Assembly (NCBI GenBank): GCA_050258235.1
Contig: JBLMYK010000221.1
Location: forward strand, 1-19,930
Direction: 5' to 3'
Length of the DNA: 19,930 bases
From: JAKOQB01 sp050258235
Lineage (GTDB): Bacteria; Pseudomonadota; Gammaproteobacteria; Burkholderiales; Burkholderiaceae_F
The notes under the pieces are model-generated. The model made no database searches and was not told the origin of the DNA. It saw nothing but the letters and a program-made list of their open reading frames with translations. Each line of letters begins with the position of its first letter. Within the stretch, counting starts at the first letter, position 1. The position numbers and the translations under genes were made by a program. Positions 1-9,083 of the stretch are shown here, piece after piece.

Positions 1-71
1 ATCATCCGGCGATTGCCGCGCTTGCGCGGATCTGCCATCGATAGCAGGCTGCGCGCCGGCCGCTGCCCGGC

Positions 72-995
72 TCAGCGCCAGCCGGCGCCGATCGCTCCGA
101 TCGCGAACAGCACGCCGAACAGCAGTTCGAGCTTGACCGTCCTTAGCAGCAGGTTGCTCAACGCACCGCCGTTGGCGGGCGAGCGGATCGTTTGCACGAC
201 GCGCCACGCACCGGGCAGCGCAATCAGCGGAATGAGCAGCGCCGCGCTCTGGGCGAACCAGGCTGCCAGCGGCACCAGCGCGAATGCGCCGAGCACGAGC
301 AGCGTGAACAGCTGACGCGAGGCTTCTGCCCCGAACGTCACGGCGAAGGTGCGACGGCCGGTGCGCGCGTCGTGCGCGATGTCGCGGTGGTTGTTGACGG
401 CCAGCACCGCGGCGGCGAGCAGACCGACGCCCGTGGCGGCCGCCCAGGTCGCGGGCGTGATCGTGCCGATCTGCACGTAGCCGCTGCCGGCGACCGCGAT
501 CACGCCGAAGAAGATGAAGACCGTCAGCTCGCCCAGAGGCGTATAGGCGATCGGTTTCGGCCCGCCCATGTAGGCGAGTGCGGCGACGATCGATCCGAGC
601 CCCATCGCAAGCACCGGCCAGCCTCCACGCAATACCAGGGGCAGCCCGACCGCCATCGACGCGATCACCGCCAGCACGATGGCCAGCCGGACCTGCTGCG
701 CGGTGAGCAGGCCGGTCGACGTCGCGCGCGGCATGCCGATGCGCGCGCTGCTTTCCGCGCCGCGCTGGCTGTAGCCGACATCGTTCTGCAGGTTGCTGAT
801 GATCTGCATCAGCAGCGATCCGATCAGCGCCAGTGCGGCAACAGTCCAGTCGATCGCGCCGCGCTCCAGCCAGGCCAGCGCGGTTCCGACGAACACCGGC
901 ACCGTGGCAATCCACAGGGTGCGCGGGCGCATTGCGATCGCCCACGCGTCGACCGAGCCGGGGCGGATCGGCACCGCGGGTGCTGGCGAGGACAT
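72..995 (-). CDS. menA: MenA-like UbiA-family polyprenyltransferase (1,4-dihydroxy-2-naphthoate type)
   Basis: This 307-residue protein is predicted to attach a polyprenyl chain to an aromatic quinone precursor at the inner membrane. It is hydrophobic throughout, with about eight or nine likely membrane segments. The two polar substrate loops of the UbiA superfamily are visible: NLQNDVGYSQRG at residues 68-79, and NNHRDIAHDARTGRRT at 201-216. The second loop resembles E. coli MenA more than UbiA. GPKPIAYTPLGEL at 145-157 is also MenA-like. In the first loop the second Asp of the NDxxD pattern is replaced (NDVGY). I chose the ATG at 995 because the protein then begins just before the conserved MRPRTLW segment. 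The open frame continues upstream to an ATG at 1166, but that extension has no membrane or family character. The gene diverges from alaS, and no other menaquinone genes lie in the window, so the exact substrate is uncertain. Confidence 0.85.
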   Translation of the reverse strand: MSSPAPAVPIRPGSVDAWAIAMRPRTLWIATVPVFVGTALAWLERGAIDWTVAALALIGSLLMQIISNLQNDVGYSQRGAESSARIGMPRATSTGLLTAQQVRLAIVLAVIASMAVGLPLVLRGGWPVLAMGLGSIVAALAYMGGPKPIAYTPLGELTVFIFFGVIAVAGSGYVQIGTITPATWAAATGVGLLAAAVLAVNNHRDIAHDARTGRRTFAVTFGAEASRQLFTLLVLGAFALVPLAAWFAQSAALLIPLIALPGAWRVVQTIRSPANGGALSNLLLRTVKLELLFGVLFAIGAIGAGWR

Positions 996-1099
996 CAACG
1001 AGATCGGGTCGGCGCTCACGGTTGCCAAAGATACCGAATTCGGCCGGTTTTGCAGCGGGAAGCGCTTGATCTTCGTCGAAGGAGGCGCAGGTCGCCTGA

Positions 1100-1105
1100 T
1101 ATTAT
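1100..1105 (+). promoter_or_regulatory. possible -10 box for alaS
   Basis: TATTAT matches the sigma-70 -10 consensus at five of six positions and lies in the AT-richest part of the menA-alaS gap. It would give an alaS leader of about 70 bases. I find no convincing -35 box at the right spacing. The complementary strand reads TAATAT at nearly the same place, so the site could also serve menA. Confidence 0.3.
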
Positions 1106-1138
1106 CGTTTCGGCAGTTTCCCCCCGGAAAGTCTAGTT

Positions 1139-1160
1139 GCGGCGCAGGGTTGCGCGCCGC
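1139..1160 (+). repeat. inverted repeat in the alaS leader
   Basis: GCGGCGC (1139-1145) and GCGCCGC (1154-1160) form a perfect 7-base inverted repeat around an 8-base loop, ending 20 bases before the alaS start. As RNA it would be a very GC-rich hairpin close to the ribosome entry site. As DNA it could be a protein site. A role in alaS control is inference. Confidence 0.45.
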
Positions 1161-1180
1161 CGGCACGATTTACGCAGACC

Positions 1181-3808
1181 ATGAAAAGCGCAGACATCCG
1201 CGACAAGTTTCTGAAGTTCTTCGAAGCCAATGGCCACACGATCGTGCGGGCTTCTTCGCTGGTGCCGGCCAACGATCCGACCCTGCTGTTCGTCAACAGC
1301 GGCATGGTGCAGTTCAAGGACGTGTTCACCGGGCGCGAGAAACGGCCCTACACACGCGCGACGACGGCGCAGAAGTCCCTTCGTGCCGGCGGCAAGCACA
1401 ACGACCTCGAGAACGTCGGCTACACCGCGCGGCATCACACGTTTTTCGAGATGCTGGGCAATTTCAGCTTCGGCGATTATTTCAAGCGCGACGCGATCAA
1501 GTATGCGTGGCAGCTGCTGACCGACGTGTACGGCCTGCCCGCCGATCGGCTGTGGACCACGGTCTATGTCGACGACGACGAGGCATACGACATCTGGACG
1601 CGTGAGGTCGGCGTTCCGAAGGAGCGCTGCATCCGCATCGGCGACAAGCCGGGGCAGCCGAAGTACGTGTCGGACAATTTCTGGCAGATGGCCGACACCG
1701 GGCCGTGCGGGCCGTGCAGCGAGGTCTTCTATGACCACGGGCCCGAAGTCGCCGGCGGCCCGCCGGGATCGCCGGACGCCGATGGCGATCGCTACATCGA
1801 GATCTGGAATCTCGTGTTCATGCAATTCGACCGCGACGACAAAGGCGTGCTCACCCCGCTGCCCAAGCCGTGCGTCGACACCGGCATGGGACTGGAGCGG
1901 CTGGCGGCGGTGCTGCAGCACGTGCACAGCAACTACGAGATCGACCTGTTCCAGAACCTGATCCGCGCCGCGGCGCGCGAGACGCACACGACCGATCTCG
2001 CCAGCAACTCGCTGAAGGTGATCGCCGATCACATCCGCGCCTGCAGTTTCCTGATCGCCGATGGCGTGATCCCCGGCAACGAGGGGCGCGGCTACGTGCT
2101 GCGCCGGATCATCCGTCGCGCGCTGCGCCACGGCTACAAGCTGGGACAGAAGCAGCCGTTCTTCCACAGGGTCGTCGCCGACCTCGTGCGGGAGATGGGC
2201 GGCGCGTACCCGGAACTGGTCGAGCAGCGCGCCCGCATCGAAGGCGTGCTGAAGCAGGAAGAGGAGCGGTTCGGCGAAACACTCGAAAACGGCATGAAGA
2301 TCCTCGATGCCGCGCTCGGCAGCCGCAAGAGCGGGGATCCGCGCATGCTCGATGGCGAGACCGTGTTCCTGCTGTACGACACGTACGGCTTCCCGGTCGA
2401 TCTGACGGCCGACATCTGCCGCGAGCGCGGCATCAGCGTTGACCATGCCGGATTCGAACGGGCGATGGAGCGCCAGCGCGAGCAGGCGCGCGCGGCAGGA
2501 AAGTTCAGGATGGCGGCCGGAGTCGAGTACAGCGGCGGCAAGACGCGCTTCGTCGGCTATGACCACCTGACGGCGGAGGCGAAGGTCGCCGGCCTGTACG
2601 TCGATGGCACGCCGGTCACCGAGGTGCGGGCCGGGCAGAGCGCGATCATCGTGCTCGATACGACGCCGTTTTATGCCGAGAGCGGCGGCCAGGTCGGCGA
2701 TCGCGGCGAGATCGTCGGTCCCGGCGGCACGTTCGAGGTGATCGACACGCAGAAGATCCAGGCCGACGTGTTCGGCCATCACGGCCGGCTGGTGTCGGGT
2801 TCGATCGAGTTCGGCGACAAGGTCAGCGCGCGCGTGAACGTCACGCTGCGCGCGCGCACGATGCACAACCACTCGGCCACGCATCTGATGCATGCGGCTC
2901 TGCGCCGCGTGCTGGGCGGCCACGTGCAGCAGAAGGGCTCGCTGGTCGATGCCGAACGTACGCGCTTCGACTTCTCGCACGACAAGCCGATGACGGCGGA
3001 CGAGATCCGCCGCGTCGAGGAGCAGGTGAACGCTGCGATCCGCACCAACGCGCAGGTCACTGCGACGCACATGAAGTACGACGACGCGATCCGTGCCGGC
3101 GCTCTCGCCTTCTTCGGCGACAAGTACGGCGACGAAGTGCGGGTGCTGTCGATGGGCGAGCACTCGACCGAGCTGTGCGGCGGCACGCACGTGAGCCGCA
3201 CCGGCGATATCGGCTTCTTCAAGATCGTCGCCGAGAGCGGCGTGGCTGCCGGCGTGCGCCGCGTCGAGGCGGTGACCGGTGCGGGCGGTCTGGCCTACGT
3301 GCAGTCGCTCGACGCGCAGCTGGCCGACATTGCATCGGCGCTGAAGGCGCCTGCCGCCGAAGTGACCGCCAAGATCGCGCACATCCAGGAACACGTGAAG
3401 GCGCTGGAGAAGGAACTGGCGCGCCTGAAGGGCAAGCTCGCCGCCAGCCAGGGAGACGAACTCGCGGCGCAGGCGATCGACGTCAAGGGCATCAAGGTAC
3501 TGGCCGCCACGCTCGAAGGTGCCGATGCCAAGGTGCTGCGCGACACCGTCGACCAGCTGAAGAACAAGCTGAAGACCGCGGCGATCGTGCTGGCGGCCGT
3601 CGACGGCGACAAGGTGCAGCTTGCCGCCGGCGTGACGGCCGACGCGACATCGAGGCTGAAGGCGGGCGATCTCGTCAACCATGTCGCGCAGCAGATCGGC
3701 GGCAAGGGCGGCGGGCGTCCCGACATGGCGATGGCCGGCGGAACCGACGCGGCTGCGCTGCCCAAGGCGCTGGCGAGCGTGAAGAGCTGGGCCGAGCAGC
3801 GGCTGTAG
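1181..3808 (+). CDS. alaS: alanyl-tRNA synthetase
   Basis: AlaRS charges tRNA-Ala in the cytoplasm and clears mischarged Ser- and Gly-tRNA-Ala. The 875-residue length is normal for the full enzyme. The N-terminus carries the class II catalytic core, with SSLVPANDPTLLF and GMVQFKDVF near residues 25-50 and HHTFFEMLGNFSFGDYF at about 87-103. A tRNA-recognition region follows. The editing domain shows the zinc ligands H564 and H568 (HSATH), then C666 and H670 (CGGTH). A coiled-coil stretch at about 715-765 leads to the C-Ala domain, with GGKGGGRPDMAMAGG near the end. The ATG at 1181 fits the family N-terminus (MKSADIRDKFLKFF). There is no strong Shine-Dalgarno sequence, and a GC-rich inverted repeat lies just upstream. 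The next gene starts 11 bases after the stop codon, so the two are probably co-transcribed. Confidence 0.99.
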   Translation: MKSADIRDKFLKFFEANGHTIVRASSLVPANDPTLLFVNSGMVQFKDVFTGREKRPYTRATTAQKSLRAGGKHNDLENVGYTARHHTFFEMLGNFSFGDYFKRDAIKYAWQLLTDVYGLPADRLWTTVYVDDDEAYDIWTREVGVPKERCIRIGDKPGQPKYVSDNFWQMADTGPCGPCSEVFYDHGPEVAGGPPGSPDADGDRYIEIWNLVFMQFDRDDKGVLTPLPKPCVDTGMGLERLAAVLQHVHSNYEIDLFQNLIRAAARETHTTDLASNSLKVIADHIRACSFLIADGVIPGNEGRGYVLRRIIRRALRHGYKLGQKQPFFHRVVADLVREMGGAYPELVEQRARIEGVLKQEEERFGETLENGMKILDAALGSRKSGDPRMLDGETVFLLYDTYGFPVDLTADICRERGISVDHAGFERAMERQREQARAAGKFRMAAGVEYSGGKTRFVGYDHLTAEAKVAGLYVDGTPVTEVRAGQSAIIVLDTTPFYAESGGQVGDRGEIVGPGGTFEVIDTQKIQADVFGHHGRLVSGSIEFGDKVSARVNVTLRARTMHNHSATHLMHAALRRVLGGHVQQKGSLVDAERTRFDFSHDKPMTADEIRRVEEQVNAAIRTNAQVTATHMKYDDAIRAGALAFFGDKYGDEVRVLSMGEHSTELCGGTHVSRTGDIGFFKIVAESGVAAGVRRVEAVTGAGGLAYVQSLDAQLADIASALKAPAAEVTAKIAHIQEHVKALEKELARLKGKLAASQGDELAAQAIDVKGIKVLAATLEGADAKVLRDTVDQLKNKLKTAAIVLAAVDGDKVQLAAGVTADATSRLKAGDLVNHVAQQIGGKGGGRPDMAMAGGTDAAALPKALASVKSWAEQRL

Positions 3809-3819
3809 CGCTCGAAACG

Positions 3820-4344
3820 ATGGCGCCGGCGTCGATCCGCATTCGCCGCGAGGAACCCGAGGACGCTGATGCGATGGCGCGGCTGCTCGGCGACGAAGGC
3901 GTGTATCCGCAGACGCTGCAGCTGCCGCATGCGTCGCGGCATTACTGGCGCGAACGCCTGGCCAAGTACGACCCGGCGAAGTACGCGCTGGTCGCGGAAG
4001 TCGACGGCACGGTCGTCGGCTCGGCGGGGCTGTTCATCAACGAACGGCCGCGCCAGCGGCACTGCGCGATGCTCGGCATCGGTGTGGCGCAGGATCACTC
4101 CGGGCAGGGCGTGGGCACAGCGCTGATGCGCGAGCTTCTGCGCGCGGCCGACGGATGGCTCAACCTGCTGCGCGTCGAGCTGACGGTATATGCCGACAAC
4201 GAGCGCGCGATCCGGCTGTACCAGCGTTTCGGCTTTGCCGTCGAGGGCACCTTGCGCGCACATGCGCTGCGCGACGGCGCCTACGTCGATGGGCACGTGA
4301 TGGGGCGCCTGCACCCGCATCCGCCGCAAGTGGCGCGCGCGTGA
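3820..4344 (+). CDS. GNAT-family N-acetyltransferase, YhhY-like
   Basis: This 174-residue single-domain GNAT protein should move an acetyl group from acetyl-CoA to an amine. The acetyl-CoA loop is IGVAQDHSGQGVGTALM at residues 87-103. It is followed by ELTVYADNERAIRLYQRFGF (120-139) and the tail VEGTLRAHALRDGAYVD, both typical of the fold. The N-terminal segment VYPQTLQLPHASRHYWRERL (28-47) resembles E. coli YhhY closely. That protein is reported to acetylate amino acids and aminoacyl-nucleotide-like toxic compounds; I infer a related substrate here from recalled similarity only. The gene lies 11 bases after alaS, and its TGA overlaps the GTG start of the NUDIX gene, so expression is probably coupled. 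Confidence 0.9.
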   Translation: MAPASIRIRREEPEDADAMARLLGDEGVYPQTLQLPHASRHYWRERLAKYDPAKYALVAEVDGTVVGSAGLFINERPRQRHCAMLGIGVAQDHSGQGVGTALMRELLRAADGWLNLLRVELTVYADNERAIRLYQRFGFAVEGTLRAHALRDGAYVDGHVMGRLHPHPPQVARA

Positions 4345-4859
4345 CCGCCGACGCCGGCTACCGCTTCTGCCCCGCCTGCGCCACTGCACTCGTGCGCGGT
4401 GTCTATGGCGAGCGCGAGCGCAGCGCCTGTCCCGCTTGCGGCTGGGTGCACTGGGACAACCCGACGCCGGTCGTCGCCGCGGTTATCGAATACGCAGGCA
4501 AGGTTCTGCTCGCCCGCAACGTGGCGTGGCCGCCGAAGATGTTCGCCCTGGTGACCGGGTTTCTCGAGCGCGGCGAGGATCCGCGCGCGGCGGTGATGCG
4601 CGAGGTGAAGGAGGAGACCAACCTCGACACGCTCGATGCCCGGCTGATCGGCGTCTACGACTTCGCGCTGCGCAACCAGGTGATCATCGCGTATCACGTC
4701 ACCGCGCAAGGCGAGGTGCGACTGAACGAGGAGCTCGCCGAGTACCGGCTGCTCGAACCGGCCGACGTGCGGCCGTGGCCGCGCGGGACCGGGCACGCGC
4801 TGGCCGACTGGATGCGTGCCCGCGGCCTGGAAGTAAACTTCCTGCCCCTCGGCGGATAG
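4341..4859 (+). CDS. NUDIX hydrolase with N-terminal zinc ribbon
   Basis: This 172-residue protein is predicted to cleave nucleoside diphosphates linked to another group. The first 35 residues form a zinc ribbon with C10, C13, C30 and C33 (CPAC twice). The NUDIX box spans about residues 73-95: G73, E79, then REVKEET at 87-93, supplying the metal-binding glutamates E88, E91 and E92. The usual glycine near the end of the box is N94. The SQPWPFPxS signature of NudC NADH pyrophosphatases is absent, so I would not call it NudC. The GTG at 4341 is chosen because the zinc ribbon starts soon after it and it gives a 4-base GTGA overlap with the acetyltransferase stop. The substrate is unknown. The TusA gene follows in the same reading frame after the TAG. 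Confidence 0.92.
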   Translation: MTADAGYRFCPACATALVRGVYGERERSACPACGWVHWDNPTPVVAAVIEYAGKVLLARNVAWPPKMFALVTGFLERGEDPRAAVMREVKEETNLDTLDARLIGVYDFALRNQVIIAYHVTAQGEVRLNEELAEYRLLEPADVRPWPRGTGHALADWMRARGLEVNFLPLGG

Positions 4860-4860
4860 C

Positions 4861-4867
4861 GGAAGGG
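4861..4867 (+). promoter_or_regulatory. Shine-Dalgarno sequence ahead of tusA
   Basis: GGAAGGG lies just after the NUDIX stop codon. It is 7 bases from an in-frame ATA at 4875 and 12 bases from ATCG at 4880-4883, where a one-base change would create an ATG. It supports independent translation of tusA but does not settle which codon is used. Confidence 0.5.
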
Positions 4868-4874
4868 CACGGCA

Positions 4875-5114
4875 ATACCATCGACGATCAACTTCGACAA
4901 GGAGATCGATACGCGCGGCCTGAACTGCCCGCTGCCGATCCTGCGCGCGAAGAAGGCGCTCGCCGAGCTGGCGAGCGGCCAGGTGCTGAAGATCGTCGCG
5001 ACGGATCCCGGGTCGATGCGCGACTTCAAGGCGTTCGCCAAGCAGACGGGCAACGAACTGCTCGCGCAGGAAACGGCCGGCGACGAGTTCATCCATTTCC
5101 TGAAGCGGCGCTGA
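4875..5114 (+). CDS. tusA: TusA/SirA-family sulfur carrier, start codon not canonical
   Basis: The translated frame reads DKEIDTRGLNCPLPILRAKK and continues to TGA at 5112-5114, giving a protein of about 75-79 residues. CPLP is the CPxP motif of TusA, and its cysteine (codon 4926-4928) would carry persulfide sulfur for tRNA thiolation or other sulfur transfer. The rest (GQVLKIVATDPGSMRDF, then FAKQTGNELL) matches the family along its length. Between the NUDIX TAG and the motif there is no in-frame ATG, GTG or TTG. The start given here is the ATA at 4875, 7 bases after the Shine-Dalgarno sequence. Alternatives are the ATC at 4887, or an original ATG at 4880 broken by one extra base (ATCG for ATG), which would give MTINFDKEID. 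The stop is 2 bases from the next gene. The family call is firm; the start is not. Confidence 0.85.
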   Translation: MPSTINFDKEIDTRGLNCPLPILRAKKALAELASGQVLKIVATDPGSMRDFKAFAKQTGNELLAQETAGDEFIHFLKRR

Positions 5115-5116
5115 CC

Positions 5117-5521
5117 ATGAGGCTCCTTGTCACCGTGGTGCTGGGGCTGGTCGTGCTGGGCGCGGGATGGCTGTGGCTCGCGCTGAACTGGAATTACTCG
5201 ACCGGCGAGCGCGCGGGCTGGGTGCAGAAGTTCAGCCGGAAGGGCTGGGTCTGCAAGACCTGGGAAGGGGAGCTGGCGATGGTGTCGATGCCCGGTGCCG
5301 CGCAGGAGAAGTTCTTCTTCACGGTCTGGGACGAGGGCGTGGCGGCGCAGATCAACAAGGCGATGGGGCGGCGGGTCTCGCTGCACTACGACGAGAAGAT
5401 CGGGCTGCCGACCTCGTGCTTCGGCGACACCCGGCACTGGGTCAATGGCGTGACGGTGGTGCCGGAAATCCCGCTTGCGCCGGGAGTCGTGGTTTCACCG
5501 TCCACCGCGCCGCAGAAGTAG
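5117..5521 (+). CDS. small membrane-anchored conserved protein of unknown function
   Basis: I cannot assign a function to this 134-residue protein. Residues 3-23 form one strongly hydrophobic segment and could be a membrane anchor or an uncleaved signal, leaving a mostly soluble domain of about 110 residues that probably faces the periplasm. That part contains GERAGWVQKFSRKGWVCKTW (30-49), KFFFTVWDE (65-73) and LPTSCFGDTRHWV (97-109). I believe similar small proteins occur in other Betaproteobacteria, but this is from memory. Its only two cysteines, C46 and C101, could form a disulfide. The ATG at 5117 starts 2 bases after the tusA stop, so it is the last gene of the alaS run. A 90-base gap follows. 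Confidence 0.8.
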   Translation: MRLLVTVVLGLVVLGAGWLWLALNWNYSTGERAGWVQKFSRKGWVCKTWEGELAMVSMPGAAQEKFFFTVWDEGVAAQINKAMGRRVSLHYDEKIGLPTSCFGDTRHWVNGVTVVPEIPLAPGVVVSPSTAPQK

Positions 5522-5552
5522 CCGGGTTCGCGATCTGCGACCACACAGGCCG

Positions 5553-5582
5553 TGCGCCCGGCGGGGTGCTACTTTGGGCGCA
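5553..5582 (+). repeat. inverted repeat upstream of the GlcG/HbpS-like gene
   Basis: TGCGCCC (5553-5559) and GGGCGCA (5576-5582) form a perfect 7-base inverted repeat with a 16-base spacer, in the 90-base gap between the alaS run and the HbpS-like gene. No run of T follows it, so a terminator is unlikely. An operator or leader hairpin is possible. Confidence 0.45.
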
Positions 5583-5600
5583 AAGAATCAACCGTGAACA

Positions 5601-5606
5601 AGGAGG
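5601..5606 (+). promoter_or_regulatory. strong ribosome binding site of the HbpS-like gene
   Basis: AGGAGG lies 5 bases before the ATG at 5612. It fixes that start over the in-frame GTG at 5594, and the ATG start leaves a clean signal peptide. Confidence 0.85.
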
Positions 5607-5611
5607 AAGCA

Positions 5612-6112
5612 ATGAGGGGAATCTGTGGAGGCTTCGCGATCGCACTTCTGGCGAGCTCGGCGGCGTTCGCGCAACCGGCGGGCGGAACATTCGCGGTCAA
5701 GCATCTGACGCCCGAGACGGCGCAGAAAGCGGTCAACGCGGCGCTGGCCGAGTGCCGCAAGCGCGGCTTTCAGGTGGCGGTGGCGGTCGTCGATCGGTCC
5801 GGCGTGGTGCAGGCGCTGATCCGCGATCGCTTCGCCGGGCCGCACACGCCGCGGGCCGCGATCGGCAAAGGCTGGACCGCGGTGAGCTTCCGCACCGATA
5901 CGACCGAGCTGGTGAAAATGACCCAGCCCGGCCAGCCGAGCGCCGGCATCCGCAACCTGCCGCGCGTGGTCATGCTGGGCGGCGGCGTGCAGATCCAGTC
6001 AGGCGGCACCATGGTCGGCGCGATCGGAGTGTCCGGTGCGCCGGCGGGCGACCTCGACGAGCAATGCGCAAAGGCGGGAATCGCTGCGATCCGCGACGAG
6101 ATCGAGATGTAG
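5612..6112 (+). CDS. exported GlcG/HbpS-family protein
   Basis: This 166-residue protein has a Sec signal peptide at residues 1-20, with likely cleavage after AFA (A20), so the mature protein should be periplasmic. The rest is one GlcG/HbpS domain (the old DUF336): AVAVVDRSGVVQALIRDRFA at about 56-75, RAAIGKGWTAVSFRTDT at 81-97, and a glycine-rich half with GGGVQIQSGGTMVGAIGVSG at 123-142. Streptomyces HbpS binds heme and works with a sensor kinase, while many proteobacterial relatives have no known role, so heme binding here is only possible. No sensor kinase or heme gene is next to it. It has its own strong ribosome binding site and is separated from the alaS run by a gap with an inverted repeat, suggesting its own promoter. 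valS converges 17 bases away with no clear terminator between them. Confidence 0.9.
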   Translation: MRGICGGFAIALLASSAAFAQPAGGTFAVKHLTPETAQKAVNAALAECRKRGFQVAVAVVDRSGVVQALIRDRFAGPHTPRAAIGKGWTAVSFRTDTTELVKMTQPGQPSAGIRNLPRVVMLGGGVQIQSGGTMVGAIGVSGAPAGDLDEQCAKAGIAAIRDEIEM

Positions 6113-6129
6113 CGCGGCGCAATCTGCAC

Positions 6130-8982
<2,853 letters not shown>

Positions 8983-9010
8983 TTCATCGCGCTTTCTGGC
9001 AATTGGTCGC

Positions 9011-9039
9011 AGTCGATTTGAATTTTAGGGGAATCGACT
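9011..9039 (-). repeat. perfect inverted repeat between valS and the metalloprotease
   Basis: AGTCGATT (9011-9018) and AATCGACT (9032-9039) form a perfect 8-base inverted repeat with a 13-base spacer. It lies in the 101-base divergent gap, and the valS -10-like box sits in the spacer. This is operator-like geometry; no regulator gene is nearby to assign it to. Confidence 0.55.
9022..9027 (-). promoter_or_regulatory. possible -10 box for valS
   Basis: Read on the minus strand this is TAAAAT, five of six matches to the sigma-70 -10 consensus, about 40 bases before the valS ATG. No good -35 box is visible. It lies inside the inverted repeat. Confidence 0.35.
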
Positions 9040-9083
9040 CTAGCCTCCGCAGGTTTTGCACCGTCCGTTGCGAGCAGACATCC

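Noticed and set aside
1..71. Possible end of another gene at the left edge.
   Set aside because: The stretch is too short, and no recognisable protein can be read in any frame.
996..1166. A longer MenA-like protein starting at 1166.
   Set aside because: The added 57 residues lack membrane or family character and would run across the alaS promoter region.
1133..3682. An 849-codon open frame on the minus strand opposite alaS, and similar long antisense frames opposite valS, the metalloprotease, pepA and lptG.
   Set aside because: They have low-complexity Arg/Ala/His/Asp-rich translations with no domain sense, as expected opposite GC-rich genes. The plus-sense genes are unmistakable.
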